Below, in pieces: positions 28,208-37,706 of a stretch of 64,000 nucleotides of DNA. This stretch comes from Sulfurospirillum diekertiae (GTDB lineage Bacteria > Campylobacterota > Campylobacteria > Campylobacterales > Sulfurospirillaceae): the NCBI RefSeq assembly GCF_002309535.1, contig NZ_CP023275.1, positions 2,604,001 through 2,668,000 of the forward strand. Reading direction: 5' to 3'. Within the stretch, counting starts at the first letter, position 1; each line of letters begins with the position of its first letter. Position numbers and translations under genes: made by a program. The notes beneath the pieces were generated by a model. That model ran no database searches, was not told the origin of the DNA, and was given only the letters and a program-made list of their open reading frames with translations.

Positions 28208-29065
28208 ATGACAGACATCGCTTCAATCATTCAAAGCAGTTCAGGTAACGCGTGGCTTTTTCTTCCCAGTGCAATTTTGCTTGGCGCACTCCATGGACTA
28301 GAGCCAGGGCACTCTAAAACAATGATGGCGGCATTTATCATTGCCATTAAAGGTACGGTTAAACAGTCCATTATGCTTGGTATTGCTGCGACACTTTCAC
28401 ATACTGCAGTGGTTTGGGCTATCGCACTTTTGGGTATGCATTTTGGTGCGCGTTTTGCAACCGAAGCTGTGGAACCGTACCTTGAAATTGTTTCGGGCTG
28501 TCTCATGGTAGGCATTGCACTCTGGACACTTTGGCAAACACGCAAAAATGAACGTGCCTGCTTCACAACACATGAACATGACGACGACCATCATCATTCG
28601 CATGAGCATGGTCATGACCACGATGAGCACCATCATCACGAGCACCACCACAGCACAGAAGAGATCATCTTTGAAGAACTTGGAAGTTGCAGTGATCCCC
28701 ATGAACTCGCACACGCCAAAGATATTAAAAAGCGCTTTTCAAACAAAGAGGTTACCAACGGACAGATTTTGCTTTTTGGACTAACGGGCGGACTTATCCC
28801 CTGCCCTGCGTCGATCACGGTGCTTCTCATCTGCCTACAACTCAAACAGTTTACACTCGGTGTTGCGCTTGTGTTAGCCTTTAGCATTGGTCTTGCACTT
28901 ACGTTGGTAACATCAGGTGTCATCGCCGCGTTGAGTATGCGCCATCTCTCAAAAAGATGGAATGGCTTTGGGGAATTTGCCAAAAAAGCGCCTTATTTCT
29001 CAGGCGGCCTTATTTTGCTTGTGGGCTTGTATATTGGGTATCAAGGCTTGCATCATTTTTTCTAA
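28208..29065 (+). CDS. NicO/RcnA-family nickel/cobalt exporter
   Basis: 285 residues, six to seven membrane helices. Family motifs HGLEPGHSKTMMA (about 28-40) and GLIPCPASITVLL (about 196-208) are present. A cytoplasmic or periplasmic loop between helices 3 and 4 (about 120-150) is extremely His/Asp/Glu rich and should bind metal. The protein pumps Ni(II)/Co(II) out of the cytoplasm. It is co-transcribed with the upstream metal-sensing repressor. Confidence 0.92.
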   Translation: MTDIASIIQSSSGNAWLFLPSAILLGALHGLEPGHSKTMMAAFIIAIKGTVKQSIMLGIAATLSHTAVVWAIALLGMHFGARFATEAVEPYLEIVSGCLMVGIALWTLWQTRKNERACFTTHEHDDDHHHSHEHGHDHDEHHHHEHHHSTEEIIFEELGSCSDPHELAHAKDIKKRFSNKEVTNGQILLFGLTGGLIPCPASITVLLICLQLKQFTLGVALVLAFSIGLALTLVTSGVIAALSMRHLSKRWNGFGEFAKKAPYFSGGLILLVGLYIGYQGLHHFF

Positions 29066-29071
29066 GTGATC

Positions 29072-29083
29072 TTTACATGTAAA
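29072..29083. repeat. TTTACATGTAAA palindrome, exact
   Basis: Begins 6 nt after the NicO stop codon, in the context CTTTACATGTAAAG. Confidence 0.9.
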
Positions 29084-29107
29084 GTATTTCATGTCGAGTC
29101 ATTTACT

Positions 29108-29177
29108 TGATTAATAAATAGGCAAATAGCGTTTTTATTCACATCAAAATATTTCAAAATTGATTATTTATTAATCA
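29108..29177. promoter_or_regulatory. Paired inverted 13-mers upstream of the chemoreceptor gene
   Basis: TGATTAATAAATA (29108-29120) and TATTTATTAATCA (29165-29177) are perfect inverse copies separated by 44 nt; the second site is itself part of TGATTA-TTTAT-TAATCA. The arrangement would suit two binding sites for one regulator. Confidence 0.45.
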
Positions 29178-29250
29178 GCCAAGGGTGACCTAGCATTTAT
29201 TTCTCCTGTAAAATACGGCGTAGCATTTGAAATTTTACAAAGGATCTTTA

Positions 29251-30885
29251 ATGTTTAAGTCCATCACCATAAAACTGCGGCTTTGGGGTATTGCGATTGT
29301 CTTTATCTCAGGCTCATTTTTATTTGCATTTTTTGCCTATACAACCATTCATGAAGTTAAAATCAATGGTAAACTTTACAATGAAATTATCCTCGCCAAA
29401 GATTTGGTTGCTGACATTTTACCGCCACCTGAATATATTATTGAAACGCGTCTGGTTAGCTTAGAGATGTTACGCACCGAGAACAGCGCTGAACTTGCCA
29501 CTTTTATCGCAAAAATCAAAACATTAAAGCAAGAATACGAAGAAAGACATGCCTTTTGGGTCAAAAACCTTCACCATGAGAAAATAAAACCGCTAATGGT
29601 CGAAAAAGCGTATGCTCCAGCGATGCACTATTTCACACTTTTGGAGACAGAGTTTATCCCTGCTGTGCAAGCAGGAGACTTCAAACAAGCATCTCTCTTA
29701 GCCTCTGGAAAACTGAAAGATGCCTATGTAGAACATCGAAATATTGTTGATCAAATTGTTGTGTTAGCCAATGAATATGCCAGTGCCAATGAGACCAATG
29801 CCAGTGATCTTTTGCGCAATGAAAGTATCATGCTTAGTTTTATATTCGCGTTTATCTTTCTTGCGACCATTACTTTAATTTATCTCTCCATTAAAGTTAT
29901 TTTGCACCGTATTAAAGCCATTTCCTTCTTAGCTCAAGAGTTCCAACAAGGCAACCTTCTTTACCAAGTGACCTTAGATGGAAACGATGAAATTTCAAAT
30001 GCTACCGACAACTTTAACCATTCCATTGCCAAAATGCAGAGCATTATGCACAATGTCAAAGAGGCTTCTGAAAAAAATGCCCTCACGGCTGCAGAGCTGA
30101 GTCAAACGTCCCGTACGATTGGCATGCATATTGAAGATAATGCCAAAGAGATCAATCTCAATCAAGTAGAATTACTCAAACTTGAAGAGGTCATAGAAGC
30201 AACAACAGAGCAATCTGTCATGATGGTTCAAGAGATTGATAATGCGAACACCATGTTGCAAGAAGCAAAAACTAAAATCAGTCGCATGGAAGCGGACATC
30301 CAACAAAGTTCAGAATCCGAAAATGCCCTAGCCGGCGACTTAGAGAGGCTTTCACAGGAGACAGAACAAGTACAATCCATCCTAACCATGATTAGCGATA
30401 TTGCCGATCAAACCAATCTTTTAGCGCTCAATGCCGCCATCGAAGCGGCGCGTGCGGGTGAACATGGGCGTGGATTTGCCGTGGTAGCCGATGAAGTACG
30501 AAAACTCGCAGAACGAACCCAAAAAAGCTTACTGGAAATCAACGCGACCATTCAGGTCATCGTCCAGTCAATCAATAGTGTCAGCGAAAAGATGAGCGTC
30601 AATGCTCGTTTTATTCAAGAGAGCTCAGAATCTTCTAAAACTGTTCAAAAGGTCATTACCTTAACAGTCGATACGATGTCAAAAGCGAAAGCGAAAGTCG
30701 AAGTCACTGCCAATAATTCTACACAGATCAAACTTGGCATCCACAATATCTTAGCACTCTTTGAAAAGATCAATACTTCTGCTGCCTCAAATGTTGTAAG
30801 CATCGAACAAATCGCTGCAACTTCGCATGATCTTGATGCCATGAGTGAAGCACTCAACGCTCAACTCAAACAGTTTAAAGCATAA
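29251..30885 (+). CDS. Methyl-accepting chemotaxis protein
   Basis: 544 residues from ATG 29251, preceded by AAAGGA; the frame runs upstream to 29227 without a ribosome site. Helix 1 at about 9-32, a small helical periplasmic sensor (about 33-185, four-helix-bundle type), helix 2 at about 192-215, HAMP (about 215-270), then the signalling hairpin with its conserved tip (from [20 protein letters not shown]). The C-terminus ends soon after the methylation helix, with no CheR-docking pentapeptide. Ligand unknown. Monocistronic, ended by the hairpin at 30898. Confidence 0.92.
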   Translation: MFKSITIKLRLWGIAIVFISGSFLFAFFAYTTIHEVKINGKLYNEIILAKDLVADILPPPEYIIETRLVSLEMLRTENSAELATFIAKIKTLKQEYEERHAFWVKNLHHEKIKPLMVEKAYAPAMHYFTLLETEFIPAVQAGDFKQASLLASGKLKDAYVEHRNIVDQIVVLANEYASANETNASDLLRNESIMLSFIFAFIFLATITLIYLSIKVILHRIKAISFLAQEFQQGNLLYQVTLDGNDEISNATDNFNHSIAKMQSIMHNVKEASEKNALTAAELSQTSRTIGMHIEDNAKEINLNQVELLKLEEVIEATTEQSVMMVQEIDNANTMLQEAKTKISRMEADIQQSSESENALAGDLERLSQETEQVQSILTMISDIADQTNLLALNAAIEAARAGEHGRGFAVVADEVRKLAERTQKSLLEINATIQVIVQSINSVSEKMSVNARFIQESSESSKTVQKVITLTVDTMSKAKAKVEVTANNSTQIKLGIHNILALFEKINTSAASNVVSIEQIAATSHDLDAMSEALNAQLKQFKA

Positions 30886-30897
30886 GAAAATGAAACG

Positions 30898-30920
30898 GAG
30901 CTACCAACCTACGGTAGCTC
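30898..30920. terminator. Shared terminator between convergent genes
   Basis: GAGCTACC and GGTAGCTC form a perfect 8-bp stem around a 7-nt loop, followed by TTT on the plus strand. The left part of the stem follows the chemoreceptor gene and the right part includes the last codons of the convergent tex gene. Confidence 0.75.
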
Positions 30921-33026
30921 TTTAAGACTAAGACTCACTTTGCCTTTTTCTTTATCCACTTCAAGGACGCGAATACGTGTGAGTTGTTGGTTGATGCTGA
31001 GCACTTCCAAAGGATGAGCGATGCGTTTGTCGCTCATTTGCGAGATATGAATGAGTCCGTCGTTTTTAAGCCCAATGTCCACAAATGCGCCAAAATCAGC
31101 AATGTTTCGCACCACGCCTGAAACAATCGAACCCTCACTCAGCTCGCTGATGTCGGTCAAATCCGAACGAAAGGCAATCGGTGGCAAGCTCTCTCGTGGG
31201 TCAAACCCTGGTTTTAAAAGCTCGGCAATGATGTCTTGAAGCGTTGCTTCGCCAATGCCCTGCTCTAGCGCTAAAGTGATAATCTGCTCTTTGGAAAGTG
31301 TTGCCAAATCGACACGCGTCAAAAGCTTCTGAGCAATGGCGTAACTCTCAGGGTGAACGCCCGTATTGTCCAGCACACTTTGACCCTCACGAATGCGGAA
31401 AAATCCCGCACATTGCTCGTACGCTTTCGCCCCCAAACCCTTTACATGTAAAAGTTCAGACTTACATGTAAACGGCCCTTTGCTCTCACGATGCTCGACG
31501 ATCGCTTTAGCCAATTTTGCGCCAACGCCCGCTACATAAGAGAGCAACGAGATGGAAGCGCTGTTAGGATCAACGCCAATGCGGTTAACCAAATCTTCGA
31601 TGACTTCACTCAGTTTTTTCTCTAGACTTTTTTGATCGACATCGTGTTGGTACTGACCAATTCCAAGCGATTTTGGGTCGATTTTCACGAGTGCCGCCAT
31701 CGGGTCGCGCAGACGTTGCGCAATGGAAATCGCTCCCCTGATCGTCACGTCAAGGTTTGGGTACTCTTCGGTGGCAATTTTCGATGCGGAGTAGATGGAA
31801 GCGCCCGCTTCGGAAACCACCGTATAAGCAAGGTTGAGTCCTTCTTCACGGTTGAGACGTGCAAAAAACTCTTGGCTTTCGCGCGAACCTGTACCATTGC
31901 CAATCGCCACAGCGGTGATGTGATACTTCTGCGTAAATTCTTTGATGACTTTTGCAGACTTTTCATAGTCACTTTGCGGTGGTGTTGGATAGATGACGGC
32001 ATGGGTCAGGTACGTGCCATATTCATCCACAACAGCGAGTTTACACCCCGTACGATACGCAGGATCAACCCCTAAAATTACACGTTTGGTCACAGGTGGC
32101 GTGTTGAGCAGTTGTGAGAGGTTTTTCCCAAAGGTGGCAATCGCTTGTGTGTCGGCTTTTTCTTTCACAATGGCGTGAATTTCACGCTCTAGTGAAGGAA
32201 AGAGAAGTCGTTTAAAGCCATCCAAATAGGCTTCCAAAAGGTAGCTTTTCGAGCTTCTGGCATTGCGTGGAATGCGGTAACGCGTGATGGCACTTTCCAC
32301 TCGCTCCATGTCGTGCAGTATCTTTACATGTACCTCTTTTTCGCTCACGCCACGCATCATCGCGAGGTAACGATGCGATGGTATGGAGGCGATTTTCTCG
32401 GCTTTTCCCGCAAGTTTGGCGTAAAGTCCATCAGGTTTGAGCGTTTTAGTCGCTTTGATCTCAAACGAGGCGTAGTCATGCAGTTGTGCCCTCCAATACT
32501 CTCGCTCTTTCGCATCGTCACTGTAACGCTCCGCGATAATGTCTTGTGCCCCAGCTATTGCCTCTTTCACGCTTTTAACTGTGTCGTTCACAAAGCTCTG
32601 CGCCCTTTTTTCAAATGCTTCAAATTCTAACTCAGCCCTCTCTAAAACATCAGCTAAAGGACTCAGCCCTGCCGCAATCGCCACTGCGGCACGCGTATTT
32701 TTCTTCTCTTTGTATGGCCTGTAAATATCTTCCAACTCTTGAAGTGTTTGCGCCTTTTCCACCGCTTTTTTCACCTCAGAGCTCAAGACGACTTTCTCCG
32801 CAATCAGCCGTAAAATCTCCTCTTTGCGATCATGGAGTTTCTTCGCATACGCATAAATGCTATCAAACTCCCTAAGCTGCTCATCACTTGCCCCACCCGT
32901 CATCTCCTTGCGGTATCTTGCGATAAACGGAATGGTCGAGCCTTCATCTAACAGCTTTAAAATGTTGATAATATTTTCTTTGGCAATGCCAGTTTTTTGC
33001 ACTAAAATGGGAATAAGTGGATTCAT
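30909..33026 (-). CDS. tex: Tex-family RNA-binding transcription accessory protein
   Basis: 705 residues: N-terminal helical Tex domain, YqgF/RNase H-like domain (VILGVDPAYRTGCK, about 320-440), helix-hairpin-helix region (GVGAKLAKAIVEHRE, about 490-560) and a C-terminal S1 domain (GAFVDIGLKNDGLIHISQM, about 640-700). Tex binds nucleic acid and affects transcription and stress tolerance. It is somewhat shorter than the roughly 770-residue proteobacterial form. The gene carries three copies or near-copies of the TTTACATGTAAA palindrome, two of them in the hairpin region. Confidence 0.93.
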   Translation of the reverse strand: MNPLIPILVQKTGIAKENIINILKLLDEGSTIPFIARYRKEMTGGASDEQLREFDSIYAYAKKLHDRKEEILRLIAEKVVLSSEVKKAVEKAQTLQELEDIYRPYKEKKNTRAAVAIAAGLSPLADVLERAELEFEAFEKRAQSFVNDTVKSVKEAIAGAQDIIAERYSDDAKEREYWRAQLHDYASFEIKATKTLKPDGLYAKLAGKAEKIASIPSHRYLAMMRGVSEKEVHVKILHDMERVESAITRYRIPRNARSSKSYLLEAYLDGFKRLLFPSLEREIHAIVKEKADTQAIATFGKNLSQLLNTPPVTKRVILGVDPAYRTGCKLAVVDEYGTYLTHAVIYPTPPQSDYEKSAKVIKEFTQKYHITAVAIGNGTGSRESQEFFARLNREEGLNLAYTVVSEAGASIYSASKIATEEYPNLDVTIRGAISIAQRLRDPMAALVKIDPKSLGIGQYQHDVDQKSLEKKLSEVIEDLVNRIGVDPNSASISLLSYVAGVGAKLAKAIVEHRESKGPFTCKSELLHVKGLGAKAYEQCAGFFRIREGQSVLDNTGVHPESYAIAQKLLTRVDLATLSKEQIITLALEQGIGEATLQDIIAELLKPGFDPRESLPPIAFRSDLTDISELSEGSIVSGVVRNIADFGAFVDIGLKNDGLIHISQMSDKRIAHPLEVLSINQQLTRIRVLEVDKEKGKVSLSLKELP
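31441..31472. repeat. Two TTTACATGTAAA palindromes inside tex
   Basis: Exact copy at 31441-31452, read as LHVK; CTTACATGTAAA at 31461-31472, read in another frame as FTCK. They lie 8 nt apart in the helix-hairpin-helix region. Confidence 0.85.
32323..32334. repeat. TTTACATGTACC, partial palindrome inside tex
   Basis: Ten of twelve positions match; read as VHVK in the Tex protein. Confidence 0.5.
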
Positions 33027-33045
33027 AATTTCTGCTTTCCTAGGT

Positions 33046-33057
33046 TTTACATGTAAA
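33046..33057. repeat. TTTACATGTAAA palindrome, exact
   Basis: Lies 20-31 nt upstream of the tex start codon, between tex and the AT-rich HEPN-motif gene. Confidence 0.9.
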
Positions 33058-33125
33058 GATTTTTTGGAGAGGTATTTTAGCGGAAAAGAAGTATGAATAA
33101 GTAGAAATGGCTTTTTATAATTATC

Positions 33126-33746
33126 CTACCCTAAAATAGATACCATATCTTTTTCATAGTTTTTATAAGTCGTCCAGTCCAATAATCTAATAATTTCAAG
33201 TGATTTATTTTTGGGTGGCTTGGATAATAAAAAATCTGAGCCATAAGCAATTTCCAAATTTTTGAAACAGTCTATTATTGGTTGCTGAAAAATCCCTTCC
33301 TCAAAATGTAATGTTTGATTTCTACCTTCCCAAATTACATTTTTGAGTGTTTCTGCTCCAAAAGTTTTGTGCCCATTAGGTGCTAAATGTTTATACTTAC
33401 CATGTACAAAAGAAATCCCTTGTTTTGCAATTTGCAATAATGCACCGCATAGAGCTCGAATCGAAAAATCTTTATTTTGAATGCTTATAGATAATACATG
33501 AATTTGACTTTTCAAAATATCAACACCTTTCTTTGATTCAGCCATTTTTATAAAAGCATCTTGTACCTGTAAATCACAAAAATCATCATTAAAATCTTTA
33601 AATTCAAATTCTTTTTGATAATGCTGAAATTGACTTTCTTTTGCTGATAGTTCGCTTTTAAAAGTATCGAGACTATGTATTTCATCAAAAATTAAATTTA
33701 TTAAAATTTCGACACTATATTTTGTATTTATTATGTATGCATGCAT
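33126..33746 (-). CDS. AT-rich protein with HEPN-type RNxxxH motif
   Basis: 206 residues, no signal or membrane helix. Predicted helical throughout. R142-N-Q-T-L-H147 in EGRNQTLHFEEG fits the R-N-x3-H active motif of HEPN ribonucleases, and the preceding helix GALLQIAKQGISFVHG fits the HEPN helix pair (inference, no close family recalled). Base composition is clearly more AT-rich than tex or the chemoreceptor nearby, suggesting transfer. It is flanked by TTTACATGTAAA at 33046 and 33794. No antitoxin-like partner is adjacent, so it would be a solitary HEPN protein, as in several abortive-infection systems. Confidence 0.55.
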   Translation of the reverse strand: MHAYIINTKYSVEILINLIFDEIHSLDTFKSELSAKESQFQHYQKEFEFKDFNDDFCDLQVQDAFIKMAESKKGVDILKSQIHVLSISIQNKDFSIRALCGALLQIAKQGISFVHGKYKHLAPNGHKTFGAETLKNVIWEGRNQTLHFEEGIFQQPIIDCFKNLEIAYGSDFLLSKPPKNKSLEIIRLLDWTTYKNYEKDMVSILG

Positions 33747-33793
33747 TACGTATTTTTCCCTTCTTTAATAAATGTAAATGCAGCTAGACTACT

Positions 33794-33805
33794 TTTACAT
33801 GTAAA
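33794..33805. repeat. TTTACATGTAAA palindrome, exact
   Basis: Lies upstream of the HEPN-motif gene and before the end of the next minus-strand gene. Confidence 0.9.
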
Positions 33806-33844
33806 GCTAATTATACTTCATCCCAAGCCATGCAAACTAGAAAA

Positions 33845-34402
33845 TCATCTCTTCATTGCATTGTCATCCACTGCCAACGGAGCTCTTCGTACCACGAAGC
33901 CTGTTGGGGTTTTATAGATTTCAAAGACTTGATTAAGTGTGATTTCTTGGTAGACGGAGCTTCCATATTCAATGTCGACAAAGGGGTTCCATCCCAGCAG
34001 GGTGAAACGATCTAATAAGGTGTTTTCGCCAAGATCGTATGAGAGGTTTTGATGGCTGTTTTGGTCTTCACTCTTTTTATAACGCCCTTCAAAGCGCTCT
34101 AAAACATAGCGTGAGTCCAGTTTTAAAAGATTGGACCAGTATTTCATTTTCATAAATTTAGCATCGATGCGCCACTGTTCACCATAGATCTTAAAATCGC
34201 CAACCACTTTGCCATTTTCACCATTCAAATGCGCGACATGAAAACCACTGCTATCGTAGGGTTTTGTAAAGTAAACCGTTGCGACGAGTGTCTCTTGCGT
34301 GAGGGCGGTATAGGTCCATGAAAACATCACCACCAAAACAGCATTTAACACAAGACTTGCGAGGATCAGCCCAAAAGAGATTCGCATCAAAAATCGTCTC
34401 AT
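33845..34402 (-). CDS. Membrane-anchored protein of unknown function
   Basis: 185 residues. One N-terminal helix (about 8-32) anchors a soluble, probably periplasmic domain (about 40-170) with many aromatic residues in alternating strands (VYFTKPYD, IYGEQWRIDAKFMKMKYW, LLKLDSRYVLERFEGRY). No motif allows a functional call. ATG 34402 follows a GGGAGAAAAA ribosome site. It is divergent from the dCache chemoreceptor gene, with about 260 bases between. Confidence 0.65.
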   Translation of the reverse strand: MRRFLMRISFGLILASLVLNAVLVVMFSWTYTALTQETLVATVYFTKPYDSSGFHVAHLNGENGKVVGDFKIYGEQWRIDAKFMKMKYWSNLLKLDSRYVLERFEGRYKKSEDQNSHQNLSYDLGENTLLDRFTLLGWNPFVDIEYGSSVYQEITLNQVFEIYKTPTGFVVRRAPLAVDDNAMKR

Positions 34403-34665
34403 TTTTTCTCCCTTAGCACGTTTATCTTTCCTCTATCATAACTCAATTATTCCATACAATGCTAAAAATTATGCTCGCTCTGAACCCTACGATAAACTTT
34501 TCTACTTGATTTCCAACGAAAAAAGTTTATTGATAGCTCTCTTTATTATTTTAATTTTACGTCATAAAATTACTCATAAATTATAAGATGATGTAATAGT
34601 TTGGTAATTTCCACTCAGTATCATTGCATAAAAAATTGCACGATTGAGTCAAATAAAGGAACAAT

Positions 34666-36564
34666 ATGCATCTCGGATTTAAGCAAAAAATCATTGTATC
34701 AGCAGGCCTATTTTTAGGAGCATCTCTCTTTATTTTTGGAATGTTAAGTTTTATCAATCTTAAACAAGACCTACGGCAAGAGATAGAACAGACGCAATTA
34801 GCCAAAGCACATGCGTTAAAACTGGAGATTGATTCGTGGTTTGATGCTCAAAAACTCGTCCTAGAGACAACCGCGGAAGACATTGCCCACTTGCCAGAAT
34901 TTACAGATGTTACGATGAAACCTTATCTCCAAACAGCGTTTAAAAAGACTAAAGCTGCCGTAGCATACATGGGTGTAGAAGAGAGTGGTTTGATGATCTA
35001 CAGTGACCAAACGAAACAAAAAGAGGGGTATGATCCTAGAAAACGACCGTGGTACATCAAGGCAAAAGCGGAAGGAAAATCTGTCGTCACCGATGTTTAC
35101 ACCGATGCCACCACAGGACAACCCACCATTTCTATCGCCACGCCTGTATTTGTGAATGGTGTATTCACAGGTGTTGTTTCCAATGATGTTTATTTAACCC
35201 AAGTGATTGAGAAAATTAATACAAAAAAATTTGAAGGTGGGTATGCCTTTGCAACCGATGCTATGGGAAAAAGAAATGTTCATCCTGATCCAAAATTAAT
35301 TGGGAAAGTGCTGTATGACGCCAATGAGTCGCTTAAGCATCTTGAGCTTCTTGTCAAAAATAGCCCTGAAGGCATTTATGACTATCAAGCAAGCGACGGA
35401 AAAGATAAAGTATTAGTTTTCAATAAGCTAGAAAATAGCTGGATTATTTTTGTGACCATAGACAAAGACGTTGCTTTCAAAGCTATCGATCACATGTTCA
35501 TCACGTTAACTATCTCTGGAAATATCCTGCTTGGGCTTTCACTGATTCTGTTGTGGTTCATTCTCAATACGCAGTTTAAACCTTTGGAGAGACTCAATGA
35601 TGTCATCAAAAACCTTTCTAGCAATGATGGTGATTTGACACAACGCCTTACGATACATTCAAGAGATGAGTTAGGCAAGATGAGTCAAAACATCAATCTC
35701 TTCATCGATAAAATTCATACCATCATTACAACGGCAAAAACAAACAGTGCGGAAAACGCTTCCGTGGCACATGAACTCTCTATCTCTGCGATTGATGTGG
35801 GGAGACGTGCTGAAGAAGAGGCGCTTATCGTAACTAAAACCACCACAGAAGCTACTTCATTAAAAGCCTATTTGAGAGAATCTAGGCATAGTGCAGAAAG
35901 CTCTAAAAATGAATTACATGAGGTCACACAAAGCCTTAAAAAAGTCGAAGAAAACGTTTCTAACCTCTCAAGTCTTCTTCAAAATACCGCCCACAACGAA
36001 ATCGAACTTGCGAACAAACTCACTCTTGTGAGTGATAATACCAATGAAGTGAAAAACGTCCTTAATGTCATCAATGACATCGCCGATCAAACCAATCTCC
36101 TCGCACTCAATGCCGCCATTGAAGCAGCAAGGGCAGGAGAACATGGAAGAGGATTTGCAGTCGTTGCGGATGAAGTACGCAAACTTGCAGAGCGTACGCA
36201 AAAATCCTTGGTCGAGATCAATGCGACCATCAATGTTGTCACACAATCCATCAATGGAGTCAGTGTTGAGATGAATACCAACTCTGAAAATATCACTAAA
36301 ATTTCTGGCATTTCCATCAATGTCCAGTCCAATGTTTCAGAAGTGGCAACCGTTCTTGCACGTACCATCACCAACACGCAAAAAACCGTTCAAGACTATA
36401 TCGATACATCCAATCAGATTGATGCCATTACCAAAGATATCGAAGCAATTAGCACATTGACCCATACCAATACACGCAGTGTCGAAGAGATCGCAGGGGC
36501 GAGTGAACACCTTCATGAACTCACGGAAACACTCAATCATGAATTATCGAAGTTTAAATCGTAG
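34666..36564 (+). CDS. Methyl-accepting chemotaxis protein with amino-acid-type dCache sensor
   Basis: 632 residues. Helix 1 (about 9-31), dCache_1 periplasmic sensor (about 35-275), helix 2 (about 280-303), HAMP (about 304-355), signalling hairpin with conserved tip (about 472-500). The sensor has Tyr122, Arg127, Trp129, Tyr130, Tyr145 and Asp174; these residues sit at the positions, shifted by one, of the amino-acid-binding set recalled for PctA (Y121, R126, W128, Y129, Y144, D173). It therefore probably senses an amino acid directly (inference). ATG 34666 follows AAGGAA. Confidence 0.92.
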   Translation: MHLGFKQKIIVSAGLFLGASLFIFGMLSFINLKQDLRQEIEQTQLAKAHALKLEIDSWFDAQKLVLETTAEDIAHLPEFTDVTMKPYLQTAFKKTKAAVAYMGVEESGLMIYSDQTKQKEGYDPRKRPWYIKAKAEGKSVVTDVYTDATTGQPTISIATPVFVNGVFTGVVSNDVYLTQVIEKINTKKFEGGYAFATDAMGKRNVHPDPKLIGKVLYDANESLKHLELLVKNSPEGIYDYQASDGKDKVLVFNKLENSWIIFVTIDKDVAFKAIDHMFITLTISGNILLGLSLILLWFILNTQFKPLERLNDVIKNLSSNDGDLTQRLTIHSRDELGKMSQNINLFIDKIHTIITTAKTNSAENASVAHELSISAIDVGRRAEEEALIVTKTTTEATSLKAYLRESRHSAESSKNELHEVTQSLKKVEENVSNLSSLLQNTAHNEIELANKLTLVSDNTNEVKNVLNVINDIADQTNLLALNAAIEAARAGEHGRGFAVVADEVRKLAERTQKSLVEINATINVVTQSINGVSVEMNTNSENITKISGISINVQSNVSEVATVLARTITNTQKTVQDYIDTSNQIDAITKDIEAISTLTHTNTRSVEEIAGASEHLHELTETLNHELSKFKS

Positions 36565-36572
36565 TTTTTTAG

Positions 36573-36592
36573 GGGCAACCAAGTAGTTGCCC
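36573..36592. terminator. Hairpin between convergent chemoreceptor and ABC permease genes
   Basis: GGGCAAC and GTTGCCC form a 7-bp stem around a 6-nt loop. No T-run follows on either strand, so termination would not be canonical. Confidence 0.4.
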
Positions 36593-36611
36593 ACACACGA
36601 TTTATATATAC

Positions 36612-37706
36612 TTAACGAGATTTCCGTCTAAAAAATACCATAGCTACACTCATAGAAATAATGCCTAATCCAAACATAGGCGCAATCAGTGGCCATGCAA
36701 CGCTCCATGTGATATTTTTTAAGAAAACCCCTTTGATCAGAATAAGGTAGTATTTAAGGGGAATGAACTCGGTCAGCGGTTGAAGCCATAAAGGCATATT
36801 TTCCACAGGTGTCGCGAAGCCTGAGAGTAACAACGAAGGAAGTAAAAAGACAAATGCCCCTAAAATAGCTTGCTGTTGAGTATTGCAGATTGCTGAGATA
36901 AACAAACCAACTCCTGATATGGAAAATAAAAAGACAACCACACTGGCATAAAGAATGGCTAAAGAGCCCATAAGTGGGACACCAAAAAAATAAATGGCAG
37001 ACAGTAAGATTAAGGTTGATTCAAAAATGCTGATCACTAAGGCAGGGATGAGTTTACCTAAAAGAATTTCAAAAGGGCGCAACGGTGAGACCAAGATCTG
37101 ATCAAATGTGCCAAGTTCTCGCTCTCTGGCAATGGAAAGCGATGTTAAAAGCATGGCAACCACCATCGTGATGGAGCCAAAAAGGTTGGGGACAATCCAC
37201 CAAAAATTGCTGATATTGGGATTGTATAAAAATCGAGTGTTGATCGTGACATTGAGTGTTACATGTGATTGGGCGAGAAAAAATGTCTGCACAATGCTAC
37301 TGATATAACCCTCCGCGATTTGTGCTGTATTGGAACGCCTACCATCTAACAATAACTGCACCGTTGCTTTTTCATTTTGTATTTGTTTGCTAAAGCCTTG
37401 AGGTATGACAAGAACAGCTAAAACTTTTTGGGTATTGAGAAGTTCTGCCACGTCATGCTCACTCTTAATCTGCACAAGGTTTTTAATGTACGAGGAGCCT
37501 TTAAAGTCTTGAATCAGAGCTTGACTTTCCTGTGAGCCATCGTGATCAAACACCGCTAAATCAATATTTTTTACCTCCAATGTCGCGGCAAAAGAAAATA
37601 TTAACACTTGTATTAAAGGTGGTACGATCACCACAAAAAGACTTTTTTTGTCATTTTTTATGGCTAACGCTTCTTTACGAATGAGGGCCCATAACCGTGT
37701 AATCAT
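36612..37706 (-). CDS. ybhR: ABC-2 type exporter permease (YbhR-like)
   Basis: 364 residues: a membrane helix near the N-terminus (about 22-42), a large periplasmic domain (about 45-175) and five helices in the C-terminal half, the ABC2_membrane_3 layout. The family signature RERELGTFDQILVSPLRPFEILLGKLIP is present. It is last of the YbhGFSR-type operon and overlaps the preceding permease gene by 4 nt. With its partner it forms the membrane channel of a drug or cation exporter driven by the fused ATPase. Confidence 0.9.
   Translation of the reverse strand: MITRLWALIRKEALAIKNDKKSLFVVIVPPLIQVLIFSFAATLEVKNIDLAVFDHDGSQESQALIQDFKGSSYIKNLVQIKSEHDVAELLNTQKVLAVLVIPQGFSKQIQNEKATVQLLLDGRRSNTAQIAEGYISSIVQTFFLAQSHVTLNVTINTRFLYNPNISNFWWIVPNLFGSITMVVAMLLTSLSIARERELGTFDQILVSPLRPFEILLGKLIPALVISIFESTLILLSAIYFFGVPLMGSLAILYASVVVFLFSISGVGLFISAICNTQQQAILGAFVFLLPSLLLSGFATPVENMPLWLQPLTEFIPLKYYLILIKGVFLKNITWSVAWPLIAPMFGLGIISMSVAMVFFRRKSR

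Noticed and set aside
28515-28784. Open frame overlapping the NicO gene in another frame
   Set aside because: It is a His/Met-rich shadow of the metal-binding loop; no ribosome site and the NicO frame is well supported.
31632-32075. 147-codon plus-strand frame over tex
   Set aside because: Shadow of the Tex RNase H-like domain, no start signal.
34403-34665. A gene in the 262-base gap between divergent genes
   Set aside because: No frame with a ribosome site is visible; AT-rich promoter DNA for both neighbours.
36573-36592. Strong intrinsic terminator
   Set aside because: The stem is sound but no T-run follows on either strand; kept only as a weak hairpin.
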